A DNA stretch of 64,000 nt from Streptomyces sp. NBC_01304 (GCF_035975855.1 NZ_CP109055.1:8680001-8744000); one strand, 5' to 3'. Shown: positions 44,327-53,576, numbered from the stretch's first letter. The notes: generated by a model not told the origin, from the sequence alone. Translations and numbers: made by a program.

Positions 44327-45385
44327 ATGAGCTCACGCACGAGTTCCGTCGCGCCCGCGACGCGCGCCGCACAGGCGCCCGCAGTCGAGGCACGCGACCT
44401 GATCAAGACCTATCCCGGGGATGTCACCGCGCTCAGCGGCATGTCCCTCACCGTCGAGCCCGGCACGGTCTTCGGCCTGCTCGGCCCGAACGGCGCCGGC
44501 AAGTCCACCACCGTCAAGATCCTCACCACCCTGGCCCGGCCCGACAGCGGCACCGCCACCGTCGCCGGGCACGACGCCCTGCGCCACCCCGACCGGGTGC
44601 GCCGCGCCATCGGCGTCGTGGCCCAGAAGTCCGGGGCCGACCCCGTCGCCACCGGAGCTGAGAACCTCACGCTGCAGGGCAGGCTGTACGGCCTGCGCGG
44701 CCGGGAGCTGACCCGCCGCGTCGACGAACTGCTCGACCGCTTCGACCTGGTTGATGCCGCGAAGAGGCAGGTCAAGGGCTACTCCGGCGGGATGCAGCGC
44801 CGCCTCGACGTGGCGCTCGGCCTCGTCCACCGGCCCGAGGTGCTGTTCCTCGACGAGCCGACGACCGGGCTCGACCCCGAGGCGCGTACCGCCATGTGGG
44901 ACGAGATCGCCCGGCTCGCCGGGGACGAGGGGCTCACCATCCTGCTCACCACCCACTACCTCGAAGAGGCCGACCGGCTCGCCGAACGCATCGCTATCGT
45001 CGACCGCGGCCGTGTCGTCGTCGAGGGAACCCCGGATGCCCTGAAGGGTGAACTGCGGGGAGACGCCGTCCACTTGGAGCTGCGGGGGTCCGTCGGCGAG
45101 GCCGGCCGCACCCTCCTCGAGGACGCCTTGAACGAGCTGCCCGGTGTGTACGAGGTGCAGCTCGACGGGCGCCGGATCAGCGTCCGGGCGCAGGACGGCG
45201 CGGCCGCCGTGCCCGCGCTGCTCGGGGCCCTGGAGCGGGCCGGCGTCCAGGTCGCCGCGGCCACCGTGGCCCGGCCCTCGCTCGACGACGTCTATCTGCG
45301 CTATGCGGGACGCCGGTTCGCCGAGGCCGAAGCGGCCGACTCCTTCGACAGTGCCGAGCTCGCCACCGCCGGAGGTGCCCGATGA
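44327..45385 (+). CDS. ABC exporter ATP-binding protein (DrrA type)
   Basis: A 352-aa ATPase of the daunorubicin-resistance family. Walker A is GPNGAGKST, the ABC signature is YSGGMQRRLDVA, Walker B is VLFLDEPTTGLD, and the H-loop follows in TTHYLEEADRLAER. The C-terminal regulatory domain seen in DrrA (about 240-340) is present. The ATG at 44327 is chosen for AGGAG nine bases upstream; an ATG at 44291 is in frame. It pairs with the membrane gene that starts within its stop codon. It probably exports a lipophilic compound. No biosynthetic cluster is nearby. Confidence 0.93.
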   Translation: MSSRTSSVAPATRAAQAPAVEARDLIKTYPGDVTALSGMSLTVEPGTVFGLLGPNGAGKSTTVKILTTLARPDSGTATVAGHDALRHPDRVRRAIGVVAQKSGADPVATGAENLTLQGRLYGLRGRELTRRVDELLDRFDLVDAAKRQVKGYSGGMQRRLDVALGLVHRPEVLFLDEPTTGLDPEARTAMWDEIARLAGDEGLTILLTTHYLEEADRLAERIAIVDRGRVVVEGTPDALKGELRGDAVHLELRGSVGEAGRTLLEDALNELPGVYEVQLDGRRISVRAQDGAAAVPALLGALERAGVQVAAATVARPSLDDVYLRYAGRRFAEAEAADSFDSAELATAGGAR

Positions 45386-46212
45386 GTGGCGACGTACTCA
45401 CGACGCAGCAGGAGACAGCGGGGCGCGCGCCGCACAAGGCCCATGTCCTCGCGCAGAACTGGTACTTGACGCAGCGCCAGCTGATGGCGGTCGTCCGGCA
45501 GCCCGCGTACCTCGTGATGATGCTCATCCAGCCCGCGATCTGGCTGTTCCTGTTCGGCAACCTCTTCAAGAAGGTCGTCGAGCTCGGCGGCTTCGGGACC
45601 ACCACGTATCTGGACTACCTGGTGCCGGGCATCGTCGTGATGAGCGCGCTCAACTCCTCGATGTGGGCCGGGATGGGCACGCTGGAGGAGATCGAGCGCG
45701 GCACCCTCAACCGCTTCCTCACCACGCCCGTCAGCCGGGGCGCACTGATGAACGCGAACGTCGTGCAGAACGGCGTCAGCACTGCCCTGCAGTCCGTGAT
45801 CATCGTGCTGCTCGGCAAGCTCGGCGGTGCCGACTACCCGGGCGGCATCGGCGGGTTGGCGATCCTGATCGTCGCCTCGGTGCTCCTCGGCGCGATCTTC
45901 GGGGCACTGTCCAACGCCATGGGCATGCTGGTGCGCCAGCGCGAGTCGATCATCGGCATCAATACGTTCCTGATGCTGCCGCTGACCTTCCTGTCGTCCG
46001 CGTTCATGGCGCCGGCGCAGATGCCCGGCTGGATGCAGGCGATAGCCGACTGGAACCCGGTCAACTGGGCGATGGTCGCGGGCCGTTCGGCCATGTCCGA
46101 CAGCCCGGCCTGGGGCGATGTGCTCAGCCGGGGCGGCGGGCTGCTCGCCCTGACGGTCGCCTCGGTGTGGCTGTCGACCCGGACGTTCCGCTCGTACCAG
46201 AAGTCGGTGTAA
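45382..46212 (+). CDS. ABC exporter membrane subunit (DrrB type)
   Basis: A 276-aa ABC-2 permease with about six membrane helices. Family marks are LVMMLIQPAIWLFLFGNLF at helix 1, YLDYLVPGIVVMSALNSSMWAG and the conserved LPLTFLSSAFMAPAQMPGWMQAIADWNPVNW near the C-terminus. The ATG overlaps the ATPase stop as ATGA, so the two are translationally coupled. The partner is the DrrA-like ATPase; both are probably under PadR control. Confidence 0.93.
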   Translation: MSGDVLTTQQETAGRAPHKAHVLAQNWYLTQRQLMAVVRQPAYLVMMLIQPAIWLFLFGNLFKKVVELGGFGTTTYLDYLVPGIVVMSALNSSMWAGMGTLEEIERGTLNRFLTTPVSRGALMNANVVQNGVSTALQSVIIVLLGKLGGADYPGGIGGLAILIVASVLLGAIFGALSNAMGMLVRQRESIIGINTFLMLPLTFLSSAFMAPAQMPGWMQAIADWNPVNWAMVAGRSAMSDSPAWGDVLSRGGGLLALTVASVWLSTRTFRSYQKSV

Positions 46213-46241
46213 CCGCTGCGGAGTCGACCGTACGCAGCCGT

Positions 46242-46276
46242 AGGAGGCGGCCGCCCGGAAAGGGTGGCCGCCTCCT
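46242..46276. terminator. Bidirectional terminator between exporter and siderophore reductase genes
   Basis: AGGAGGCGGCC (46242-46252) and GGCCGCCTCCT (46266-46276) are a perfect 11-bp stem, extended inward by GCCC/GGGT, between convergent genes. Confidence 0.8.
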
Positions 46277-46280
46277 CGCG

Positions 46281-47129
46281 CTATGCGGCGGGGGACGCCT
46301 CCTGCTCCGCCTCCACCTGGGCGTTCCACTCACGCTTGGACGACTGCCAGCCGTCCTCGTTGTGGCCGAGCCGCCAGTAGCCGGAGATCGACAGGCGCTC
46401 GCGCGGGATCTCGCGCTCGATCCGCAGGTGGTGGCGCAGCTGTTTCACGAAGCCCGCCTCGCCGTGCACGAAGGCCTGCACGTCGCCCGCCGGGAAGTCC
46501 AGGCCGCGCACGGCCTCCAACAGGGCCTCGCCCACCGGGCGGTCGCCGCGGTGCAGATAGACGATGCCCACGCCGTCCGGCGAGGTGACCTTCTGCTCCT
46601 CCTCAAGGCCCTCGACCTCCACGAAGGCGTGTGCCTTCGCGCCGGCCGGGAGCCGCTCCAGCGAGGCCGCGATCGCGGGCAGGGCGCTCTCGTCGCCGGC
46701 CAGGAGATGCCAGTCGGCGTCGGCCTCGGGGGCGTAACCGCCGCCCGGGCCGAGGAAGCGGACCGTCTCGCCCGGCTGCACCGCGGCGGCCCACGGACCG
46801 GCCAGGCCCGCGTCGCCGTGCACCACGAAGTCGACGGCCAGTTCGCGCAGTTCGGGGTCCCAGCCGCGCACCGTGTACGTACGCGTCACGGGCCACTGGT
46901 CGCGCGGGAAGTCGGCACGGATCTGCTGGATGTCGAACGGCTCCGGGTAGGTCACGCCCTCGGCCGGGAACAGCAGCTTGATGTAGTGGTCCGTGCAGCT
47001 GCCCGCGCTGAACTCGGCAAGGCCCTCGCCGCCGAGCACCACGCGCTGCATGTGCGGGGTGAGCCGTTCGGTGCGGATCACCTGGGCGACATACATCTGC
47101 GGTGCCTTGCGAGCCGGACGTTCTGCCAC
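46281..47129 (-). CDS. Siderophore-interacting ferric reductase (SIP, FAD type)
   Basis: A 282-aa cytoplasmic flavoprotein that reduces ferric siderophores after import. The FAD-binding box TRTYTVRGWDPELRELAVDFVVHG contains the RxYTxR motif. The Rossmann-like NAD(P) part reads LLAGDESALPAIAASLERLP, and the C-terminal SIP signature is GEAGFVKQLRHHLRIEREIPRERLSISGYWRLG. The ATG start lies about 27 bp downstream of a strong iron-box palindrome (47156-47174), so it should be repressed by a DtxR/IdeR-type protein (DmdR1 in Streptomyces) when iron is plentiful. It stands alone, without siderophore biosynthesis or transport genes. Confidence 0.94.
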   Translation of the reverse strand: MAERPARKAPQMYVAQVIRTERLTPHMQRVVLGGEGLAEFSAGSCTDHYIKLLFPAEGVTYPEPFDIQQIRADFPRDQWPVTRTYTVRGWDPELRELAVDFVVHGDAGLAGPWAAAVQPGETVRFLGPGGGYAPEADADWHLLAGDESALPAIAASLERLPAGAKAHAFVEVEGLEEEQKVTSPDGVGIVYLHRGDRPVGEALLEAVRGLDFPAGDVQAFVHGEAGFVKQLRHHLRIEREIPRERLSISGYWRLGHNEDGWQSSKREWNAQVEAEQEASPAA

Positions 47130-47155
47130 TGGGGCCTCCCCTGACCACGGCGTAC

Positions 47156-47174
47156 TTAGGTATACCTAAGCTAA
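47156..47174. promoter_or_regulatory. Iron box (DmdR1/IdeR-type operator)
   Basis: TTAGGTATACCTAAGCTAA matches 14 of 19 positions of the DtxR-family consensus and contains the perfect palindrome CTTAGGTATACCTAAG (47155-47170). It sits just upstream of the siderophore reductase gene. Regulation by iron through DmdR1 is inferred from the site. Confidence 0.85.
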
Positions 47175-47313
47175 CACTTCGTAGGTGAAGTATGGAGGCC
47201 GGAGGCCCGGTCCGGCAGGAAGCTGACAGAGAATTGACAGAGACCTTGAGCGGATCTGGAGCGGATCTCGAGTTGGCCGCGAGCCTGCGCGGATCCGACG
47301 GGGAGTCGCTGCC

Positions 47314-48255
47314 TCAGCCCTGCAGGGTGGTCAGCAGCCGCTTCAGCGATCCGCCAAGACCCCACCGCGCCGCCAGCTCCTCGACTGCCGCCGGGTCCAA
47401 CGGCTCGTGGGGGAGGGCGAAGTCGACGTCCGGCACCGGTACATCGGTGGCGACCCGGACGACCTTCGGTGCCACGGCGACGTACGCCCGTGACTCGTCG
47501 AGCCGTCGGCGCTGCGACGGCGTCAGCTTCGACCCGGGGTCGTCGACCGCCGCCATGATCCCGGCCAGATCGCCGTACTGGTCCAGCAGCTTGGCCGCCG
47601 TCTTCTCGCCGATGCCCGGCACGCCCGGCAGCCCGTCGCTCGGGTCGCCGCGCAGCAGGGCCAGGTCCACATAGCCGGGCCCGTCCACCGCGTACTTCTC
47701 CCGCAGCCACGCCTCGTCCGTGAGCTGCAGGGAGGCCACGCCCTTGAGGGGGTAGAGGATGCGGATGCCGCGCTTGTCGTCGACCAGCTGGTAGAGGTCC
47801 CGGTCGCCGGTGACGATGTCGACCGGGCCGCGGGCCTGGTGCGTGAGCGTGCCGATGACGTCGTCCGCCTCGTAGCCGTCCGCCCCGATGCGGGCGATGC
47901 CGAGCGCGTCCAGGACGTCCTCGATGATCGGCACCTGAGGCGAGAGCGTGTCCGGCGTCTCCTCCGCGTCCGGTCCGTCCTCGACCTCCTCGGCGACCCG
48001 GTGCGCCTTGTACGAGGGGATCAGGTCCACCCGCCACTGGGGGCGCCAGTCGTTGTCCCAGCAGGCCACCAGTTCGTCCGGCCGGTGGTCCTTCACCAGG
48101 CGGTCGATGAAGTCGAGCAGACCGCGCACCGCGTTGATCGGTGTGCCGTCCGGTCCCTTGATCGAGTCCGGGACCCCGAAATAGGCCCGGTAGTAGAGGG
48201 AGGCGGTGTCCAGAAGCATGAGCCGTCGAGTTTGCTGCGTCACACCCGGCATCAT
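47314..48255 (-). CDS. 5'-3' exonuclease (PolA N-terminal/FEN-like)
   Basis: A 313-aa stand-alone 5'-3' exonuclease or flap endonuclease related to the N-terminal domain of DNA polymerase I. Metal-binding acids are visible in MLLDTASLYYRAYFG, CWDNDWRPQWR, GYEADDVIGTL (the helical-gateway Asp pair) and DIVTGDRDLYQLV. A helix-hairpin-helix follows (LLRGDPSDGLPGVPGIGEKTAAKLL). No polymerase domain is present. The start is uncertain: ATG 48255, ATG 48252 or GTG 48243, none with a clear ribosome binding site. It is divergent from the osmoprotectant transporter. It probably acts in RNA-primer or flap removal beside PolA. Confidence 0.92.
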   Translation of the reverse strand: MMPGVTQQTRRLMLLDTASLYYRAYFGVPDSIKGPDGTPINAVRGLLDFIDRLVKDHRPDELVACWDNDWRPQWRVDLIPSYKAHRVAEEVEDGPDAEETPDTLSPQVPIIEDVLDALGIARIGADGYEADDVIGTLTHQARGPVDIVTGDRDLYQLVDDKRGIRILYPLKGVASLQLTDEAWLREKYAVDGPGYVDLALLRGDPSDGLPGVPGIGEKTAAKLLDQYGDLAGIMAAVDDPGSKLTPSQRRRLDESRAYVAVAPKVVRVATDVPVPDVDFALPHEPLDPAAVEELAARWGLGGSLKRLLTTLQG

Positions 48256-48434
48256 GCCGCACCGCACTGACAGAGCTCGACAGCGGTGTAAACGCCGCGT
48301 ATTGGGAAGATGTGCGGCCCATTGTGAACTAGAACACTTTTTCGCTTGTTCCGGGTAAATCTGGAAAGGTGGCGGACTGGAGTGAGCCCGAAGCAGTACG
48401 AACGCGGGCAAACGGGCCGAACCCGTGTCACTCC

Positions 48435-48463
48435 ACGGCCCGCCGGCGGGGGAGGCGGGCCGT
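48435..48463 (+). promoter_or_regulatory. Leader hairpin before the osmoprotectant transporter
   Basis: ACGGCCCGCC (48435-48444) and GGCGGGCCGT (48454-48463) form a perfect 10-bp stem with a G-rich 9-base loop, ending 24 bases before the start codon. No T-run follows. It could tune translation or transcription of the transporter. Confidence 0.45.
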
Positions 48464-48487
48464 TGCACGTCCAACCCGAGAGGTTCT

Positions 48488-49624
48488 ATGTCCAGGCTCC
48501 AGGCGGAGCACCTGTACAAGGTGTTCGGCAGACGACCCGATGACGCGGTACGCAAGCTCGAAGGCGGCGCCGACCGCGACGAGCTGCGCGCCGAAGGCAC
48601 CACGGCCGCGGTGATCGACGCCTCGTTCACCGTGGAGCCAGGTGAGATCTTCGTCGTCATGGGTCTGTCCGGCTCCGGAAAGTCGACGCTCCTGCGCATG
48701 CTCAACGGGCTCCTCGAGCCGACCGCGGGCCGCGTTCTGTTCGACGGTGAGGACATCACCCACCTCAGCGCCCGTGACCTGCGCGAGGTCCGCTCCAAGA
48801 AGATCAGCATGGTCTTCCAGCACTTCGCGCTCTTCCCGCACCGCAGCGTCCTCGAGAACGCCGCCTACGGCCTCGAGGTCCAGGGCGTGCCCAAGGCCGA
48901 GCGCCTGAAGCGGGCCACCGAGGCCCTGGAGCTGTGCGGCCTCAAGGGCTGGGAGAAGTCCTGGCCCGACGAGCTGTCCGGCGGCATGCAGCAGCGCGTG
49001 GGCCTGGCCCGCGCGCTCGCCACCGACGCCGACCTGCTCCTCATGGACGAGTCCTTCAGCGCGCTCGACCCGCTGATCCGCCGCGACATGCAGGACCAGC
49101 TCCTCGAACTGCAGAAGACCCTGAAGAAGACCATCGTCTTCATCACCCACGACCTCAACGAGGCCATGCGCCTGGGCGACCAGATCGCCGTCATGCGCGA
49201 CGGCCGCATCGTCCAGACCGGCACCGGCGAGGACATCCTCGTCCGCCCGGCCAATGACTACGTGCGCCGCTTCGTCGAGGACGTCGACCGCGCCCGGGTG
49301 CTCACCGCCGGCTCGATCATGGAGAAGGCGGCCGGCGACGAGCTGGACACCACCAAGGACGGCGAGGAACCCGCCTCCGTCACCGCCGAGACCCCGGTGG
49401 TCGACCTGTTCGCGTCGTTCGCCGAGGACGGCGTCGCCGAGATCGCCGTCACCGACGAGGGCGGCGACCTGATCGGCGTCGTCCAGCGCGACAGCATGCT
49501 CGCGGCCCTCTCCGACGAGGCGCAGCTCGACGACAGCGACGTACAGGCAGAGACCGACGCCTCCCCGGAGGACGCCGTCCCGGCCCAGCGCAGCGACGCC
49601 GAGGCGGTGAAGACCGATGCCTAG
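48488..49624 (+). CDS. opuA: Glycine betaine/proline ABC transporter ATP-binding protein
   Basis: A 378-aa ATPase of the OpuAA/ProV family. Walker A is GLSGSGKST, the signature is ELSGGMQQRVGLARAL, and Walker B is LLLMDESFSALD. THDLNEAMRLGDQIAVM is followed by a C-terminal CBS pair with the family's FVEDVDRARVLTA linker and an acidic tail. The CBS pair is the part that senses ionic strength in related transporters. The start is ATG (MSRLQAEHLYKV) with GAGAGG upstream. It overlaps the fused permease gene by 8 bp. Substrate choice (betaine, proline, ectoine or choline) is not settled by sequence; the symbol is tentative. Confidence 0.93.
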   Translation: MSRLQAEHLYKVFGRRPDDAVRKLEGGADRDELRAEGTTAAVIDASFTVEPGEIFVVMGLSGSGKSTLLRMLNGLLEPTAGRVLFDGEDITHLSARDLREVRSKKISMVFQHFALFPHRSVLENAAYGLEVQGVPKAERLKRATEALELCGLKGWEKSWPDELSGGMQQRVGLARALATDADLLLMDESFSALDPLIRRDMQDQLLELQKTLKKTIVFITHDLNEAMRLGDQIAVMRDGRIVQTGTGEDILVRPANDYVRRFVEDVDRARVLTAGSIMEKAAGDELDTTKDGEEPASVTAETPVVDLFASFAEDGVAEIAVTDEGGDLIGVVQRDSMLAALSDEAQLDDSDVQAETDASPEDAVPAQRSDAEAVKTDA

Positions 49625-52235
49625 GATCGAATTCGGCTCCTGGGTGGAGACCGGGGTCAAGTGGCTCCAGAACCACCTCAACTGGCTGTTCGACGTCATC
49701 AACTCGGTGCTCAGCGGCATGTACGACGCCGTCGACGCCGTGCTCAGCAGCGGTCACCCGCTCCTGATCGCGGGCATCTTCGCGGTCGTCGCCGTCTGGC
49801 TGCGCGGATTGCTCCCCGGCGTGCTGGCCTTCGTGGGCTTCGCCCTGATCGACTCGCTCGAGCTGTGGGACCAGGCGATGGCCACGCTGTCGCTGGTCAC
49901 GGTCGCCGCGGTGATCACGCTGGTGATCGCGGTGCCGCTCGGCATCTGGGCCGCGCGGAGCAAGCGCGTCTCCTCCGTCGTACGTCCCGTCCTGGACGTC
50001 ATGCAGACCATGCCGGCGTTCGTGTACCTGATCCCCGGCGTCATGTTCTTCGGCGTCGGCGTCACGCCCGGCATCATCGCCACCATCGTCTTCGCGATGC
50101 CGCCCGGCGTGCGCATGACCGAGCTCGGCATCCGTCAGGTCGACGGTGAACTGGTCGAGGCCGCCGAGGCGTTCGGCACCACCCCGCGGCACACCCTGAT
50201 GAAGCTGCAGCTGCCGCTCGCGCTGCCCACCATCATGGCGGGCGTCAACCAGGTCATCATGCTCGCGCTCTCCATGGTCGTCATCGGCGGCATGGCCGGC
50301 GCCGGCGGCCTCGGTGAGCAGGTCTACTCCGCGATCACCCAGCTCAAGGTCGGCCTCGCCGCCGAGAGCGGTATCGCCGTGGTCATCCTTGCCATGTACC
50401 TGGACCGCATGACCGGCGCCCTCAACCTGCGGGTCTCCCCGCTGGGCCGGCGCGCCGCCGCCAAGGCCGCGGCCGCCGCCGGGCGCCTGAAGTTCCTGCA
50501 CTACAAGCCGGCCACCGCCGTCGCGGGCGTCGGCGTGGTGGTCCTCGCGCTGATCGCGGGCGGCATGAACTTCGCGCAGTCCAACGACAGCAGCGCCGCC
50601 GCCGGCACCGACGTCGGCAAGGGCAAGCAGATCAACATGGGCTACATCCCGTGGGACGAGGGCATCGCGTCCACGTACCTCTGGAAGGAGCTCCTGGAGC
50701 AGCGCGGCTACACCACCGACGTCAAGCAGCTCGACCCCGGCCCGCTCTACTCCGGCGTGGCCCGCGGCGACATCGACTTCCAGACCGACTCCTGGCTGCC
50801 CACCACGCACAAGGACTACTGGGACAAGAACGCCGCCGACCTCGAGGACCTCGGCTCCTGGTACGGGCCGACCTCCCTCGAGCTGACGGTGCCCTCGTAC
50901 GTCAAGGGCATCGACTCCCTGGCCGACCTCAAGGGCAGGGGCAAGGAGTTCAACGGCAAGATCATCGGCATTGAGTCCGGCGCCGGAATGATGAAGACCC
51001 TCAACGAGAAGGTCCTCAAGGAGTACGGCCTGGAGGGCGAGTACAAGGTCGTCTCGTCCAGCACCTCCTCAATGCTCGCCGAGCTGAACAAGTCGATCGC
51101 CAAGAAGGAACCGGTCGTCGTCACGCTCTGGTCCCCGCACTGGGTCTACGGCAAGAACGACCTGAAGAAGCTCAAGGACCCGAAGGGTGCCTGGGGCAAG
51201 GGCGAGCAGATCCACACCGTCGCGCACAAGGGCTTCTCCAAGAAGGACCCGACCGTCGCGAAGTGGCTGAAGGACTTCAAGCTCGACGAGAAGCAGCTGA
51301 CCAGCCTGGAGAACGAGATCAAGGCGGCCGGCGAGGGCAAGGAGCAGGACGGCGTCCGCGCCTGGCTCAAGAAGAACCCTGGCCTTGCCGACAAGCTCGC
51401 CCCGGTCCCCGGCGGCGCCAAGAAGCAGGGCAAGGACGCGGGCAAGGCCGTGAACCTCGGGTACTTCCCGTGGGACGAAGCCATCGCCACGACCTACCTC
51501 TGGGACAACATCCTGGAGGACCGCGGCTACAAGCCCAACGTCAAGCAGCTCGACCCGGGCCCGCTCTACACGGCGCTCGCCCAGGGCCAGATGGACGTCC
51601 AGTTCGACTCCTGGCTGCCGAACACGCACAAGGAGTACTGGGACCAGTACAAGGACCAGCTCACCGATGTGGGCTCCTGGTACGGGCCGACCTCGCTCGA
51701 ACTCACGGTGCCCTCGTACATGAAGGACATCAACTCCCTCGCCGACCTCAAGGGCAAGGGCAAGCAGTTCAAGGGCAAGATCATCGGCATTGAGGCCAGT
51801 GCCGGAATGATGAAGACCCTGAACGAGAAGGTCCTCAAGGAGTACGGCCTGGACGGCGAGTACGAGGTCGTCTCCTCGTCCACCTCCTCGATGCTGGCCG
51901 AGCTCGACCGCTCGATCCAGAAGAAGGAGCCGGTCGTGGTGACGCTCTGGTCGCCGCACTGGGCGTACGGCAAGTACGACCTGAAGAAGCTCAAGGACGA
52001 CAAGGGCGCCTGGGGCAAGGGCGACCTGATCCACACGGTGGGCAAGAAGGACTTCGCCAAGGACTTCCCGGAGTTCAACGGCTGGCTGAAGAACTTCAAG
52101 CTCACCGAGGAGCAGCTGGCCTCGCTCGAGGTGGAGGTCCAGAAGGGCGGTGCGGGCAAGGAGAAGGAGTCCGCGCGGCGTTGGATGGACGCCAACCCGG
52201 ATGTGATCGACAAGATCGCGCCGGTCACCGGCTGA
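49617..52235 (+). CDS. Osmoprotectant permease fused to two substrate-binding domains
   Basis: An 872-aa fusion. Residues 1-310 form a ProW-like permease with several membrane helices and the ATPase-contact loop EAAEAFGTTPRHTLMKLQLPLALPTIMAG. A membrane segment near 305-325 then leads into two tandem OpuAC domains outside the membrane (about 340-590 and 605-872). Both carry LDPGPLY, DSWLP-T-THK-YWD and SWYGPTSLELTVPSY with the aromatic residues that cage betaine. The two domains look about two-thirds identical by eye, and long stretches are near-identical in DNA. The start is ATG, overlapping the ATPase gene by 8 bp. Like GlnPQ, the tandem receptors may raise local capture rate. Confidence 0.93.
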   Translation: MPRIEFGSWVETGVKWLQNHLNWLFDVINSVLSGMYDAVDAVLSSGHPLLIAGIFAVVAVWLRGLLPGVLAFVGFALIDSLELWDQAMATLSLVTVAAVITLVIAVPLGIWAARSKRVSSVVRPVLDVMQTMPAFVYLIPGVMFFGVGVTPGIIATIVFAMPPGVRMTELGIRQVDGELVEAAEAFGTTPRHTLMKLQLPLALPTIMAGVNQVIMLALSMVVIGGMAGAGGLGEQVYSAITQLKVGLAAESGIAVVILAMYLDRMTGALNLRVSPLGRRAAAKAAAAAGRLKFLHYKPATAVAGVGVVVLALIAGGMNFAQSNDSSAAAGTDVGKGKQINMGYIPWDEGIASTYLWKELLEQRGYTTDVKQLDPGPLYSGVARGDIDFQTDSWLPTTHKDYWDKNAADLEDLGSWYGPTSLELTVPSYVKGIDSLADLKGRGKEFNGKIIGIESGAGMMKTLNEKVLKEYGLEGEYKVVSSSTSSMLAELNKSIAKKEPVVVTLWSPHWVYGKNDLKKLKDPKGAWGKGEQIHTVAHKGFSKKDPTVAKWLKDFKLDEKQLTSLENEIKAAGEGKEQDGVRAWLKKNPGLADKLAPVPGGAKKQGKDAGKAVNLGYFPWDEAIATTYLWDNILEDRGYKPNVKQLDPGPLYTALAQGQMDVQFDSWLPNTHKEYWDQYKDQLTDVGSWYGPTSLELTVPSYMKDINSLADLKGKGKQFKGKIIGIEASAGMMKTLNEKVLKEYGLDGEYEVVSSSTSSMLAELDRSIQKKEPVVVTLWSPHWAYGKYDLKKLKDDKGAWGKGDLIHTVGKKDFAKDFPEFNGWLKNFKLTEEQLASLEVEVQKGGAGKEKESARRWMDANPDVIDKIAPVTG

Positions 52236-52252
52236 TCCCGGTCGACACCCTT

Positions 52253-52307
52253 TGAGGGGTGGGCTTCACCCGCAGGTCCTTCGACCTGTGGTGAAGCCCA
52301 CCCCTCA
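52253..52307 (+). terminator. Long terminator hairpin after the osmoprotectant operon
   Basis: Arms of about 25 bases (52253-52278 with 52283-52307) pair with a single bulge and one mismatch and close in a very short loop; GTCCTTTCC follows. Confidence 0.85.
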
Positions 52308-52421
52308 GTCCTTTCCGGATCCCTTCACCTCTTCCTTACGCTCGACAGAGCCCCCCTTGCGTCCCCGCGCCCGCTCCTCGCGTGATGTCGCCCCGCTCCT
52401 TGCTCTTCGGAAATACGGTCT

Positions 52422-53408
52422 GTGTCTGCTCAGCCACGGCCCGCGCGCCAAGGCGCCGCGGCCACGCTCGTCCTCGCCCTGCTGCTCGCCCTCGGCCCGA
52501 TCGGCAGCGCCGAAGCGGCCCCCTCCGTGGCGGCCCGCGTCGCCGCACTCGCCGGGGACGTACGAGAGGCCGACGGACACCTCTACGCGGCGGCCGACGA
52601 CACCGGCCGCACCATGGACGCCGCGAAGATCACGCAGGCGCCGGACGGCAGCTATCTCGCGGTCTACCACTCGCTCCTCGCCGACGGACGCTTCCACGCG
52701 GCCGTCGCCACCTCCGACGACCTGCTGCACTGGACCCGCCGCCACGACTTCGGCCCCGGCACCCACCAGGCGTCCCTGGCCCGCGAGCCGGGCGGCGGCT
52801 ATGTGCTCGCGTACGAGAAGGACCCGAACAACCACATAGCCGTACGCGGCTACCGCGACCTCGACGCCCTCCTCGCGGGCCGTGCCACCCGCGCGTACGA
52901 CGCGCCCCGCACCCTCTCGCGCTGCGCCGAGGGCACCCCCACCGTGACAGCGGTCCACGACGGGACCGTCGAGCTCACCGGCCACTACAAGGACGGCTGC
53001 GTCCGCGACCGCCAACTCCGCGCCACGCTCACCGACTTCAGGACCTGGCAGGCCGCTCCCGACCATGCCCTCGACCGCGCCCTGCTGGTCCACGGCAACA
53101 CCGGCAACATAGGTGGCCGCGATCCGGTCCGCCTGGACGGGAGCGATCTGCTCCTCATCGAGGGCCAGGGCCGGCGCGGCGACTTCGGCACCTGGCGCAC
53201 CTATGTGTACGACGCCGAGCACGGCACCGCCGACCGCCTCGGCATCCGCACCCACGGCGGCAGCCAGGCCTTCGCCAACCCGTCCGCCACCCTCATCGCC
53301 GCACCGGACGGCCAACCCGCCCTGCTCATGAGCGTGTTCGTGCCCAGCGAGGGTTCGGCACCGGGCGAGGCGGGGCAGCTCTTGTACTGGCGCACGTTGC
53401 GCGGCTAG
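52422..53408 (+). CDS. Secreted beta-propeller-like protein
   Basis: A 328-aa exported protein with a classical signal peptide (AATLVLALLLALGPIGSAEA, cleavage after AEA). The mature part has repeated short motifs like five-bladed propeller glycosidases: DGSYLAVYHS, TSDDLLHWTRR, GGYVLAYEKDPN, GTPTVTAVHDG, NIGGRDPVRLDGSDLLLIEGQG and GNPSAT-type blocks. The Asp and Glu residues are spaced as in family 43/62-type or sialidase-like folds, but I cannot identify a catalytic set. The start is GTG with a weak ribosome binding site. It stands between two unrelated transcripts. Best described as a putative carbohydrate-active or adhesion protein. Confidence 0.75.
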   Translation: MSAQPRPARQGAAATLVLALLLALGPIGSAEAAPSVAARVAALAGDVREADGHLYAAADDTGRTMDAAKITQAPDGSYLAVYHSLLADGRFHAAVATSDDLLHWTRRHDFGPGTHQASLAREPGGGYVLAYEKDPNNHIAVRGYRDLDALLAGRATRAYDAPRTLSRCAEGTPTVTAVHDGTVELTGHYKDGCVRDRQLRATLTDFRTWQAAPDHALDRALLVHGNTGNIGGRDPVRLDGSDLLLIEGQGRRGDFGTWRTYVYDAEHGTADRLGIRTHGGSQAFANPSATLIAAPDGQPALLMSVFVPSEGSAPGEAGQLLYWRTLRG

Positions 53409-53576
53409 GTCGCGTTCGGACCCATCCGCACAGGACTTTGCTCCGATTCACGTTCACCGGCTGCCCCGATCGGGCAATCGGGCAGCAGAGCAGTTGACAG
53501 GGCGCGGACGCCCCGCCTTGCGTAGGGTGCAGACAACACTCATCGCAACGGCACGCACATAAGGGGGGACCTGAGC

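Noticed and set aside
36423..46212. P450 plus DrrAB-type exporter as part of a natural-product cluster
   Set aside because: No polyketide, peptide, terpene or other scaffold genes lie between or near them, and the intervening genes are unrelated.
45144..47144. A 666-codon plus-strand frame running from the ABC genes through the siderophore reductase gene
   Set aside because: It crosses two terminators and two real genes out of frame; no domain is recognisable.
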